Of a stretch of DNA of 64,000 bases, positions 25,001 to 36,930 are shown piece after piece. Made by a program: the position numbers and the translations under genes. The notes under the pieces are model-generated. The model was not told the origin of the DNA and ran no database searches. It saw only the letters and a program-made list of their open reading frames with translations. Source of the DNA: JBBIND01 sp037444075 (GTDB lineage Bacteria > Acidobacteriota > Terriglobia > Bryobacterales > Bryobacteraceae); the NCBI GenBank assembly GCA_037444075.1, contig JBBIND010000007.1:1-64000 (forward strand), read 5' to 3'. Position 1 is the first letter of the stretch, and the number at the start of each line of letters is the position of its first letter.

Positions 25001-26352
25001 CTCTTGCTTTCGAGGATGTAGGTGGGCGCCGCGCCGACGAGCGTCGAATAGCCCGTCCCGGATGCGTCCGAGAGCCAGCACGAACAGCCTTCGACCTTGC
25101 CAAGGTAGACCTGAGGCTGCGAATCCACCAGCATCGGGCGGATCTGGATTTCTCCGCCCAGATCAACCGGGAAGGGAACGCTCTTGACCTCCACCCTTTG
25201 CTGGACCACGTAAGAGCCGCGCAGGGCTATCCGCAGAGCGTTTTCCCAGGCGCTCGCCTTGGAAGTGGCGCCATCGAAGGCATGCTGCCCCGCCGTGGCG
25301 TCGTTCGGTCTGAGGACGAGTTGCTCGCGGTTGGCGATGATGAAATCCAGCAGATCAACCGTCTGATCCTGGTAGGTCGTCTTGACAGGCGCCACCAGGC
25401 GCGTCCACGGCACATGATCACGGATCGCCTTGCGCTCACCAGCCGGAAAGCGAGCCGTGACGGCATCGTCGGTGAGCAAAGCGAAAATGGCTCGTTTGTG
25501 CGCAAGTTCCGAGCGGAAGCTGTTGACTATGCAAACCTTATGGTCGCGGTATGCCCGCACCACAGGGTGGGACAGATCGAAGCGGACCAGGAATTCCTGG
25601 ACCGTGACGCGGCGATAAATGATGTCGATGACGAAATCGCCCCGGCGCAGTTCGCCATTGCGATACTCCACCTGCTCCGGATTCACCACTTCGGCCGGAT
25701 AGCCCTCCCGCCGGAAATACTCCGCCAGCAACTGGAACTCCCCGGACTGCGTGGGTTGAAAGCCTTGCCGCAATTCCAGAATGGCAATGCGCGGATACTT
25801 GCGCTTGTTGAACTGACTGTAGGCCGCCAGCAGCGCCGAGAGGAGGTGTTTCACGCCTCCTGTCTTGCTGAGCTTGAACTTCTTGCGCAATTCCTTGACA
25901 GGCGGCAGGTCGTAGTAGAGATTCGCCAATTCGGCGCCGAGGGCTTCGCCCGCCGGGGCATCCGCATTGTACTGAGTGAAGTACAGGCTGCCGTTGGAAA
26001 CCTGAGTGTCCAGCAGCGAGGTCACCGCCCAATATGGGTAGCCCGGGTCCACCGAGGCGAGCATCTTCTCAGCAGGCAGTAGCTCCATGCGGGCTAACAG
26101 GGCAGGGTTCGCCAGAGCAGCTTTCTTCACCCGGTCTATAGCCGAAAGCAGAGTTTCCGTAGCTTTCACCAGCCCCGTAAACTGCCGCCGCGGTATGAAA
26201 TGCGGGCGCAGAACGGGGCAGATGACGCCTGCCGAGTTGAGCCGCTTGCTTGCCAGCTGCTCGCGCAGCTGAGCCGCCCACTCCTGCGTCTCCGACTCAT
26301 TGCTTTCGATTAGCTTGTGATACTTGAGGATGGCCTCATCGCACTGCGTCAT
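24997..26352 (-). CDS. Putative circularly permuted ATP-grasp protein
   Basis: I do not recognise this 451-residue protein with certainty. The segment SFRSELAHKRAIFALLTDD followed by HVPWTRLV, then ANREQLVLRPNDATAG, resembles circularly permuted ATP-grasp ligases of the glutathionylspermidine-synthase-like group. Those use ATP to join a carboxylate to an amine. A glycine-rich C-terminus (DASGTGYSTLVGAAPT) follows. No signal peptide is seen. ATG 26352 is used because the protein then starts with a compact helical segment; a GTG at 26433 would add 27 unlike residues across the AT-rich leader. Its last four bases overlap the end of the convergent Wzt-like gene. Confidence 0.6.
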   Translation of the reverse strand: MTQCDEAILKYHKLIESNESETQEWAAQLREQLASKRLNSAGVICPVLRPHFIPRRQFTGLVKATETLLSAIDRVKKAALANPALLARMELLPAEKMLASVDPGYPYWAVTSLLDTQVSNGSLYFTQYNADAPAGEALGAELANLYYDLPPVKELRKKFKLSKTGGVKHLLSALLAAYSQFNKRKYPRIAILELRQGFQPTQSGEFQLLAEYFRREGYPAEVVNPEQVEYRNGELRRGDFVIDIIYRRVTVQEFLVRFDLSHPVVRAYRDHKVCIVNSFRSELAHKRAIFALLTDDAVTARFPAGERKAIRDHVPWTRLVAPVKTTYQDQTVDLLDFIIANREQLVLRPNDATAGQHAFDGATSKASAWENALRIALRGSYVVQQRVEVKSVPFPVDLGGEIQIRPMLVDSQPQVYLGKVEGCSCWLSDASGTGYSTLVGAAPTYILESKS

Positions 26353-26549
26353 GCTTAATGCTGCCTGTGATAGTAATCTCAGTATCGCACAGGGCCGCCT
26401 GAAACGGTACTGTTGAAGGGGCGCAGAATCCACCTAACTGATTAATAATAAACACTTTATAGAAAATAAATTTCTCCCAGCAGAGAATGGTGCTCCCCGG
26501 CTGGGGCGGGCCTGGAGCAGGTTTCTTTCGAGACTCCCTGACGGCCTGA
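26353..26549. other. AT-rich intergenic region
   Basis: A markedly AT-rich stretch at about 26440-26475 stands out from the GC-rich surroundings. It contains several possible -10 hexamers on the minus strand (TATAAA, TATTAT) ahead of the ATP-grasp-like gene. No single -35/-10 pair is convincing. A short CCCC-GGCT-GGGG hairpin lies near 26495 downstream of the ABC ATPase gene. No gene is seen. Confidence 0.4.
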
Positions 26550-27287
26550 TTACCTGATCTTCTCGTCCCGCTCGATTTTACCGTCGCGAAGGTGGATCAC
26601 ACGATGCGCGTGCATGGCGATATCGTGTTCGTGGGTCACCAGGATGATCGTGTTGCCCTGCTGGTGCAGGCGGTCAAACAGCCCCATGATTTCTACGCCC
26701 GTCGCAGAGTCGAGGTTCCCGGTGGGCTCATCGGCCAGCAGAATGGACGGTTGATTGACCAGCGCGCGGGCGATGGCGACACGCTGACGCTGACCGCCCG
26801 ACAACTCACTGGGCTTGTGGTACATGCGCGGCTCCAGGTCGACATGAACCAGAGTCTGGCGGGCGCGCTCCTGGCGGGTGGCTGCGTCGATGCCGGCGTA
26901 GATGAGCGGCAATTCGACGTTGTGCAGCGCCGTGGCCCTAGGCAACAGGTTGAAGGTCTGGAAGACGAAACCGATCTCTTTGTTTCGGATCGCGGCCAGT
27001 TCGTCGTCGTTCATGGAACTGACCAGGCGGCCGTTGATGTAGTACTGGCCCTTGGTTGGCGTGTCCAGGCAGCCGATCAGGTTCATGAGAGTCGACTTGC
27101 CCGAACCGGACGGTCCCATGAGGGCCACGTATTCGCCATAGTGGATCTCGACATCGACGCCGGCGACCGCGTGGATTTCCTGGTCGCCCATGATATAGGT
27201 CTTCCACAAGTCAAAAGTGCGGATAACGATGCCGTCCCGTTTGAAATTCTCACCCTGCTGAGTGAGCGCGTCGGCTGCTTTTGCCAT
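26550..27287 (-). CDS. ABC transporter ATP-binding protein (MacB/LolD-type)
   Basis: This is a 245-residue ATPase with all motifs intact: Walker A GPSGSGKSTLMN, Q-loop FVFQTFNLLPRAT, signature LSGGQRQRVAIARA, Walker B ILLADEPTGNLDS and switch VTHEHD. The pattern fits the type VII (MacB/LolD) transporters that drive periplasmic efflux or lipoprotein release. It lies 79 bases after an efflux adaptor gene on the same strand. The expected permease is not adjacent; the next gene is unrelated. Confidence 0.92.
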   Translation of the reverse strand: MAKAADALTQQGENFKRDGIVIRTFDLWKTYIMGDQEIHAVAGVDVEIHYGEYVALMGPSGSGKSTLMNLIGCLDTPTKGQYYINGRLVSSMNDDELAAIRNKEIGFVFQTFNLLPRATALHNVELPLIYAGIDAATRQERARQTLVHVDLEPRMYHKPSELSGGQRQRVAIARALVNQPSILLADEPTGNLDSATGVEIMGLFDRLHQQGNTIILVTHEHDIAMHAHRVIHLRDGKIERDEKIR

Positions 27288-27341
27288 AAGTGGTTACTCC
27301 GGAAAACTCTCTGAGAGAAACTATCCCTATGTCTTTGGCGA

Positions 27342-27361
27342 AACCTTGGGCCGCCAAGGTT
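27342..27361. other. Inverted repeat between adaptor and ATPase genes
   Basis: AACCTTGG (27342-27349) pairs exactly with CCAAGGTT (27354-27361) around four bases, just after the adaptor stop codon. It could attenuate read-through into the ATPase gene or stabilise the adaptor transcript. No T-run follows. Confidence 0.35.
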
Positions 27362-27366
27362 ACCCC

Positions 27367-28806
27367 TTAGGGGGAGGAAGAGGAAGATGACGTCTGGGTG
27401 GGGGCCCTGTTGTCCACCTTCACGCGGGTCTCATTGCGCAGGGTGCGGATTACCCGATAGCTGCCGGTGATGATCTCCTCGCCTTCCTTAAGTCCTTCCA
27501 AAACTTCGAGATCGGTGGCTCCCGTGATGCCGGGGTCCACTTTCCGATACACGGCGCGCCCCTCCGCGATGACGAACACACCCTGAATCTCTTCCTTCCG
27601 GGCCTTCTCTTTGGCCGGGTCAGGCTGGGTTGCCGCCTTCACGCCTTCCCTACTGGGCGGTTCCAAGTCTCCACGTTGCCGGACGGTCAGCGCCTGGATG
27701 GGTATCGACAGCACTTCGTCGCGGGTGGCGGTGGTGACCTTCGCCGTGCAGGACAACCCCGGGCGGATCTCTGCCGGAGGATCATTGAGCGCGATCACTA
27801 CCTTAAAATCTTTGGCTTCCTGGCTGGAAATGGCGCTCTGCGAGGCTGCCAGACCAGTGGAGCGCAGAATGGCCGTGTTGCCGATTTCGATCACGCGGCC
27901 CTTGAAGGTGGAACCCTGGATGGCGTCGATGGTGATGTCGGCCACCTGATCCAATTTCACATTCACGATGTCGGTTTCGTCCACTTTCACTTCGGCCGTG
28001 ATGAGGGACATGTCCGCGATGGTCATGATCAGGCTGGCGGGTGAGTTCTGAATGCCGGGCACCACGGTTTCGCCTACGCGCACAGGCAGGTTGGTCACAA
28101 TGCCATCGATGGGGGAGACCACGTAAGTGCGCTGCAGCACGTCCATGGATCGCTTCAGGTTGGCCTGCGAGAGAGCGACGCGCTTTTGCGAGGCAGCCAG
28201 TGTGGAAACCAGTTGCGTGCGTTGGGCGCCGGCCTGGGAGAGGCGCGACTCGGTCTCCCGCAACCCGGCCTGCAACGCGTCGTACTCGGCTTTCCTTTGA
28301 TCAAACTCCTGCTTGCTTATCAGCTTGGCCTCGAACAGTTGCTGGGCGCGGCTGAAATTGAGCCGGGAGCGTTCCAATTCCGCCTTGGCGCGGTCAATAG
28401 AAGCTTGTGCCGTGCGGATATTTTCGTCCGCAGCCTTCAAAGACGCTTCAGCGGCGGCGGCTTCCGCCTGCGCCGAACTGACGGCTGCCTGCTGCGCGGC
28501 TACCTCAGCTTCCGGCTGAACGGATTCGAGCCGTGCCAGAAGTTGGCCTTTCTTGACATGCTGCCCTTCGACGACAGCGATTTCGATGATGCGCGAAGGC
28601 GAGATGGCGTTGGTTCCTACGTTAATGTAATTACGCGGCCTGATTTCCCCGGAGGCGGTCACCAGGGAGGTAAGATCTTGACGCAGAACGCGCCCCGTTT
28701 GAACCGTCACCACATCCCGCTTGCTGTACTGGATTCCGCCAATGACGCCGCCCGTGGCGAGCAGCGCCACACAGACGACCAACAAAATCTTCCATTTCCG
28801 CTTCAC
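27367..28806 (-). CDS. Periplasmic efflux adaptor (MacA/HlyD-type membrane fusion protein)
   Basis: The 479-residue protein has one N-terminal membrane anchor (WKILLVVCVALLATGGVIGG), a biotinyl-lipoyl-like half motif (VVEGQHVKKGQLLARL), and a long alanine/glutamine-rich coiled-coil hairpin at about residues 95-210. A second lipoyl half (VVSPIDGIVTNLPVRVGETV), a beta-barrel with VKVDETDIVNVKLDQ, and a serine-rich tail follow. Such adaptors link an inner-membrane ABC pump to an outer-membrane channel. The GTG start at 28806 has GGGAGAGG about nine bases upstream. It is paired with the following ATPase. Confidence 0.9.
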   Translation of the reverse strand: MKRKWKILLVVCVALLATGGVIGGIQYSKRDVVTVQTGRVLRQDLTSLVTASGEIRPRNYINVGTNAISPSRIIEIAVVEGQHVKKGQLLARLESVQPEAEVAAQQAAVSSAQAEAAAAEASLKAADENIRTAQASIDRAKAELERSRLNFSRAQQLFEAKLISKQEFDQRKAEYDALQAGLRETESRLSQAGAQRTQLVSTLAASQKRVALSQANLKRSMDVLQRTYVVSPIDGIVTNLPVRVGETVVPGIQNSPASLIMTIADMSLITAEVKVDETDIVNVKLDQVADITIDAIQGSTFKGRVIEIGNTAILRSTGLAASQSAISSQEAKDFKVVIALNDPPAEIRPGLSCTAKVTTATRDEVLSIPIQALTVRQRGDLEPPSREGVKAATQPDPAKEKARKEEIQGVFVIAEGRAVYRKVDPGITGATDLEVLEGLKEGEEIITGSYRVIRTLRNETRVKVDNRAPTQTSSSSSSP

Positions 28807-28887
28807 GAGTCGATACCTCTCCCGCCTGTATAAGACGTAGCAATACTGCCTTTAGTTCGCTAATTCCATCCTACCACCCGGATTTGG

Positions 28888-29163
28888 TCAACGTTCTTCG
28901 AGCCAGGTGACTTTGGCGGGCGGAGTATTGCCGCAGGCAATGGATGCCGCCATGCCGCTCGCGAGCAAGGCGCAGGCGTTATCCGTGGCGGCGCGCAGGG
29001 CCTGTTCACTCGTAGCCGCGGCTGCTGTTCGGCAGATCTGCCGGCCGCCGAAACTCATGCAAACCTCCACCCTGTAACGGCGTGCGCCCATCGTCGAATG
29101 GAGCAGGACGCCCGCCAGAACGGCTGCCAGAATCAGGGTGATCCACACTGCGGGTTTCTTCAA
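28888..29163 (-). CDS. Small membrane-anchored protein of unknown function
   Basis: This is a 91-residue protein with an N-terminal hydrophobic helix (WITLILAAVLAGVLL) and a soluble part containing four cysteines (VCMSFGGRQICRT, NACALL, IACGN). I do not recognise a family. It begins nine bases after accA ends, so it is probably the third gene of a dnaE-accA operon. The cysteines on the outer side of the membrane could form disulfides; this is inference. Confidence 0.6.
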   Translation of the reverse strand: MKKPAVWITLILAAVLAGVLLHSTMGARRYRVEVCMSFGGRQICRTAAAATSEQALRAATDNACALLASGMAASIACGNTPPAKVTWLEER

Positions 29164-29171
29164 ACCGCCTC

Positions 29172-30017
29172 CTACCCGAAGAAATTGCCCATGTTCCGGA
29201 ACTTCTCGTAGCGTTGCTCCACGAGTTGCTCCGGGCTCAGCAGGGACAGTTCGTCCAACGTCTCCACAAGAGCCTCCCTCAACCGGGCGGCAGCTTCGTC
29301 CGGGTCCTCCTGCGCGCCGCCGAGCGGCTCGGGGATGACGCCGTCGATGAGGCCCAGCCGCAACAGGTCGGCCGAGGTGAGTTTCAGCGCCGCGGCGGCT
29401 TTTTCGGCCAGCCCGGAATCACGCCAGATGATGGCGGCGCAGCTTTCCGGCGAGATGACGCTGTAAATGGCGTTCTCCAACATGAAGACGCGGTTGGCCA
29501 CGCCCAGCGCCAAAGCCCCGCCGCTGCCTCCCTCACCGATGACCACCGAGATGACGGGGACCGTCAGGCGGGACATCTCACGGAGATTGAGGGCGATCGC
29601 CTCCGCCTGCCCGCGCTCCTCGGCATCCACTCCGGGATAGGCTCCCGGGGTGTCCAGTAAAGCGATCACGGGGCGGTTGAACTTGGCCGCCAGTTGCATG
29701 ACCCGCAAGGCCTTCCGGTAGCCCTCTGGCTTGGGCATGCCGAAGTTGCGGTAGAGTTTCTGTTTCGTGTCGCGGCCTTTTTGTTGGGCCACCACCATCA
29801 CGGGGCGGTTTTCGAAAAAGCCCATGCCGCAGACTACTGCCGGGTCGTCCCCGTAGTGGCGGTCGCCGTGGAGTTCCTGGAAATCCCTGATCAGCTTCTG
29901 GATGTAGTCCAGTGAATGCGGGCGCTTGGGATGCCGGGCCAGTTGTACGTTGCGCCAGGTCGCGCTGAGGTCATCGGCTCCGTCCGGCCTCTGACCGGCT
30001 TGTTGTGGTGTTTCCAT
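29172..30017 (-). CDS. accA: Acetyl-CoA carboxylase carboxyltransferase subunit alpha
   Basis: This subunit transfers the carboxyl group from biotin to acetyl-CoA to make malonyl-CoA for fatty acid synthesis, working with AccD. Family blocks are clear: QLARHPKRPHSLDYI, QQKGRDTKQKLYRNFGMP, LLDTPGAYPGVDAEERGQAEA, IGEGGSGGALALG and YSVISPESCAAI. At 281 residues it is shorter than the usual 315-320, because the N-terminal helical extension of about 40 residues is missing. The core is complete. It starts seven bases after dnaE, so both are probably co-transcribed. Confidence 0.95.
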   Translation of the reverse strand: METPQQAGQRPDGADDLSATWRNVQLARHPKRPHSLDYIQKLIRDFQELHGDRHYGDDPAVVCGMGFFENRPVMVVAQQKGRDTKQKLYRNFGMPKPEGYRKALRVMQLAAKFNRPVIALLDTPGAYPGVDAEERGQAEAIALNLREMSRLTVPVISVVIGEGGSGGALALGVANRVFMLENAIYSVISPESCAAIIWRDSGLAEKAAAALKLTSADLLRLGLIDGVIPEPLGGAQEDPDEAAARLREALVETLDELSLLSPEQLVEQRYEKFRNMGNFFG

Positions 30018-30024
30018 CGGGTCC

Positions 30025-33486
<3,462 letters not shown>

Positions 33487-33583
33487 TCCGGCTACCAGTA
33501 TAGTACCTTGCCCGAAGGCCCCCACGGGATTGTGGGCGCTCGCCTATAATTGGGTTATAAGAATCCTGTTGCCCGGTGCTTCA

Positions 33584-35218
33584 ATGACCATCAAGAGGCT
33601 CGCCGCCCTGTTATGGGTTACCCTGCTACCCACTCTTTCGGGGCAGCAAACATCACCGGTTCAAACTCCCGAAAAGCCCGTAGTGTTCAAGACCGAAGTA
33701 GTGGCCCGCAGCACGCCAGCCATCAACTACCGGCACCGCAGCGGCGCGACGAAGATCGATTTCGCAGGGACTGCGCTCATGCCGCAGGCTGAGGGTGAAG
33801 CCAAGGTGGAAAGCAAGCAGGGCTACATGGAAATCGAGGTCGAGTTCAAGGGGATGCACCCGGCCACGCGCTACGGCGCCGAGTACCTCACTTTTGTTCT
33901 GTGGGCCATCACGCCCGAGGGCCGGGCCGCCAATCTGGGTGAAGTGCTGTTGAACGGGAATCGCGGTAAGTTGAATGTCACGACGGAGTTACAGCTGTTC
34001 GGGCTGGTAGTGACAGCCGAGCCGTATTTCGCCGTCACGGTTCCCAGTGATTTGGTGGTCCTCGAGAACGCGCTGCGCCCGGACACGCGCGGCAAGTTCG
34101 AAGTCATCGACGCGCGTTTCGAACTGCTCCAGCGTGGCCAATATCAGAAGCTTTCCAACCCGCTCTCCCTGACAGTGGACCCCAGGGTGCCTCTGGAGCT
34201 TTACGAAGCCCGCAACGCCGTGCAAATTGCCCGCGCCAGCGGGGCTGACCAATATGCGGGCGAGGTCTTCACGCGAGCGCTGGACTGCTTGGAAAGGGCG
34301 GAAGGATATCAGAACCGCAACGCCGGACGCCGCCCTGTTGCGATGATGGCGCGCGAGGCGGTGCAGCGCGCCGAGGATGCGCGCACGATCGCGATACGGC
34401 GGCAGGAAGAGGAGCGGCTGGCTCGGCAGAGGCAGGAAGCCGCCGACAAGGCCGAGCGGGCGCGTTTGCAGGCTGAGGAGGAAGCGCGCCTGAGAGCTCA
34501 AGCCGAGGCAGCCCGGCAAGCCGAAGCCGAGAAGCGCGCCAAGGCCGAGATGGAGCGCGCCGAAGCCGAGCAGCGGAGGTTGGAAGCCGAGTTGACCGCG
34601 GCGCGGGCTGCGGCCGCCAAAGCTCAGGCCGAGGCTGCCAGGGCTGAGGCCGAAGCGGCGCAAAGCAAGGCGCTGCTCGAGCAGCAACTGGCCAGAGAAG
34701 AAGCGTCGCGTGCTCTGCAGGCCGCCGAGGAGGCCGAACGGCTCAGGCAGCAGGCGATTGCTGAGAAGGCTCAACTGCGCGCCCGCTTGCTTGAGCAGTT
34801 CAGCCGCATCCTCGAGACGCGTGACACCGAGCGCGGCCTCGTGGTCAACATGGGAGACGTGCTGTTTGACACCGGCCGTCACCAGCTCCGCCAGGAGGCC
34901 CGCGAGAAACTGGCCCGGCTGTCCGGCATTGTGCTGGCCTACCCGGGGTTGGTGCTCGAAGCCGAAGGCCATACGGACAGCGTTGGCGCGGACGATTACA
35001 ATCATGCCTTGTCTGAGAGGCGGGCACAGTCAGTTCGGGACTACCTGCTCGAGCAGGGGCTTTCGGAGGACGGGGTGGCAGCCCGAGGGCTGGGTGAGAC
35101 CGCGCCCATCGCATCCAATGACACGGCCCAAGGGCGCCAGGCCAATCGCCGCGTGGAACTTATCGTCTACGGCGAAGTGATCGGAACCCAGATAGGCCAA
35201 CTCACACGCGCTCAGTAA
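33584..35218 (+). CDS. OmpA-family outer-membrane protein with long coiled coil
   Basis: The 544-residue protein has a signal peptide (MTIKRLAALLWVTLLPTLSGQ) and a beta-rich N-terminal domain to about residue 230. A highly charged Ala/Glu/Arg coiled coil spans about residues 270-425. An OmpA-like peptidoglycan-binding domain follows (DVLFDTGRHQLRQEA, AEGHTDSVGADDYNHALSERRA, GLGETAPIASNDTAQGRQAN). The architecture suggests anchoring between the outer membrane and the cell wall, with the coiled coil spanning the periplasm. ATG 33584 gives a clean signal peptide. A TATAAT at 33545-33550 may be its -10 box, but no good -35 accompanies it. Confidence 0.88.
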   Translation: MTIKRLAALLWVTLLPTLSGQQTSPVQTPEKPVVFKTEVVARSTPAINYRHRSGATKIDFAGTALMPQAEGEAKVESKQGYMEIEVEFKGMHPATRYGAEYLTFVLWAITPEGRAANLGEVLLNGNRGKLNVTTELQLFGLVVTAEPYFAVTVPSDLVVLENALRPDTRGKFEVIDARFELLQRGQYQKLSNPLSLTVDPRVPLELYEARNAVQIARASGADQYAGEVFTRALDCLERAEGYQNRNAGRRPVAMMAREAVQRAEDARTIAIRRQEEERLARQRQEAADKAERARLQAEEEARLRAQAEAARQAEAEKRAKAEMERAEAEQRRLEAELTAARAAAAKAQAEAARAEAEAAQSKALLEQQLAREEASRALQAAEEAERLRQQAIAEKAQLRARLLEQFSRILETRDTERGLVVNMGDVLFDTGRHQLRQEAREKLARLSGIVLAYPGLVLEAEGHTDSVGADDYNHALSERRAQSVRDYLLEQGLSEDGVAARGLGETAPIASNDTAQGRQANRRVELIVYGEVIGTQIGQLTRAQ

Positions 35219-35286
35219 GGCGGAGGGCTTCGTCGAATCAGACGCCAGCCTGAGCATTCCGCCAAAACTGTCGCCCGCCGGCGGGG

Positions 35287-35316
35287 TTGATTTCTATTAT
35301 TGGAAGTTAATACACT
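35287..35316 (+). promoter_or_regulatory. Possible promoter of the acyl-CoA ligase gene
   Basis: TTGATT (35287-35292), an 18-base spacer and TACACT (35311-35316) lie 36 bases before the TTG start. The region is locally AT-rich. A GC palindrome, CCCGCCGGCGGG, at 35274-35285 directly precedes it. The match is only fair. Confidence 0.35.
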
Positions 35317-35352
35317 TGTGCTTCGGTTTTTATTTCGATCAGAGGCCCGGCC

Positions 35353-36930
35353 TTGAGATTTGAAATCATACTCTCCCAGGGAGCCGAAGACGCCCCCGCG
35401 TTACTGTCTGTTGAGCGCGCTACGTGTACCCATCAGCAGCTCAGGCAAGCCATACTCAGCTTTAGGGATTTCCTCCACGCCGGGGGGCTCGGCGCCAATG
35501 ACAGAGTAGCCCTGGTTCTTCCCAACGGACCCGAGATGGCCGTGGCCTTCCTCGGGACCTGCTGTTTCGCCGCCGCATCTCCCCTAAATCCAGCTCTCAA
35601 GAAGAAAGAACTCGTGGATTTGTTGCGGGAATTGCAGGCCAAAGCAGTGATCCTGAGTCCAGACTCGCCGGACGATGCCTGGCAGGCTGCGTCTGCCCTG
35701 AACCTGGCCGTCATTGAGATTACTCCGCGTTTGGATGAACCCGCGGGGATGTTCAACGCCACTTGGCACGGGGAGAAGAAGGCTGGCCGTCCACGCCCAG
35801 CAGGCCCGGAAGATGTGGCCTTGCTCCTCCACACGTCCGGCACCACTTCCCGCCCCAAGACCGTGCCTCTTACGCAGGCCAACCTCGCGGCTTCGGTCCG
35901 GAACATCGTGGCCACGCTGAGTCTCGAACCCGGCGACAGGTGCCTGAACATCATGCCGCTGTTCCATGTTCACGGCCTCATCGGAGGGTTGCTCTCCGCG
36001 CTCGCCTCGGGCGGTTCCTGTTTTTGCAGTCCAGGATTTCAGGCATATCAGTTCTTCCGCTGGCTGGATAAGTTTCAACCCACGTGGTACACCGCCGTGC
36101 CCACCATGCACCAGGCCATTCTGTCGCGGGCCCGCTACAACGACGCGAGCATAGAGCGTTCGAAGTTGCGTTTTGTCCGGTCGAGTTCTGCACCGCTCCC
36201 GGTGAAGGTATGGGCGGAACTGGAACAAACGTTCTCCGCCCCGGTGATCAATGCCTATGGGATGACGGAGGGCTCCCACCAGATCACGTCCAACCCGTTG
36301 CCGCCGGGGCGCAGGAAGCCGGGTACAGTCGGCCTGGCCGGGCTGACGCAAATCAGCGTGCTGGACCCGCAAGGCCACGTTCTGCCGGCCGGCAGCAAGG
36401 GTGAAGTCGCCATTCGGGGTGAGGCGGTGACGTCCGGCTACCTGGACGCGCCGGAGGCCAACCGGCAGTCCTTCTCGGATGGCTGGCTGCGAACCGGCGA
36501 CGAGGGCTTCATCGACGAGGAAGGCTACCTGACGCTTACCGGAAGGCTGAAGGAGCTCATCAATCGAGGCGGTGAGAAGATCTCGCCCTTCGAGGTAGAG
36601 GACGCGCTGCTCGCACATCCGTGCGTAGCGCAGGCGGTAGCTTTCAGCGTGCCCCACGACATCCTCGGCGAGGAGGTGGGGGCGGCTGTCGTCTTGTGTC
36701 CGGAAGAACCAGCCACCGAGCAGCAGATAGCCGCGCACGCGGCTGAGTTACTGGCTCCCTACAAGGTGCCCCGGCGCGTCTGGATTGTAGACCAGATCCC
36801 GAAGGGGCCTACCGGGAAACTGCAACGCATCGGAATGGCAGGCCGTTTGGCGGAGGCAGTCAGCCGGGCTAGCGAAACGTCCGCAGGCGCCGTAGCATGT
36901 CCCGATGCTCCAGAGCAACGGCTCCGGTGA
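35353..36930 (+). CDS. AMP-forming acyl-CoA ligase, oxalate-CoA-ligase-like
   Basis: This 525-residue adenylate-forming enzyme activates a carboxylic acid with ATP and joins it to CoA. Core motifs are LLLHTSGTTSRPKTVPLT (ATP loop), YGMTEGSH, TGDEGFIDEEGY, GRLKELINRGGEKISPFEVE and PKGPTGKLQR with the catalytic lysine. The run MPLFHVHGLIGGLLSALASGG and WYTAVPTMHQAIL closely resembles the AAE3/Pcs60 oxalyl-CoA synthetases, which is why I favour oxalate as substrate. No oxalyl-CoA decarboxylase is nearby. The start is TTG at 35353 with AGAGG seven bases upstream. Its last 62 bases overlap the convergent LpxD-like gene. Confidence 0.8.
   Translation: MRFEIILSQGAEDAPALLSVERATCTHQQLRQAILSFRDFLHAGGLGANDRVALVLPNGPEMAVAFLGTCCFAAASPLNPALKKKELVDLLRELQAKAVILSPDSPDDAWQAASALNLAVIEITPRLDEPAGMFNATWHGEKKAGRPRPAGPEDVALLLHTSGTTSRPKTVPLTQANLAASVRNIVATLSLEPGDRCLNIMPLFHVHGLIGGLLSALASGGSCFCSPGFQAYQFFRWLDKFQPTWYTAVPTMHQAILSRARYNDASIERSKLRFVRSSSAPLPVKVWAELEQTFSAPVINAYGMTEGSHQITSNPLPPGRRKPGTVGLAGLTQISVLDPQGHVLPAGSKGEVAIRGEAVTSGYLDAPEANRQSFSDGWLRTGDEGFIDEEGYLTLTGRLKELINRGGEKISPFEVEDALLAHPCVAQAVAFSVPHDILGEEVGAAVVLCPEEPATEQQIAAHAAELLAPYKVPRRVWIVDQIPKGPTGKLQRIGMAGRLAEAVSRASETSAGAVACPDAPEQRLR

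Noticed and set aside
33545..33550. TATAAT as promoter of the OmpA-family gene
   Set aside because: The -10 is perfect but no acceptable -35 or extended -10 lies at the right distance, so it is not listed as a promoter.
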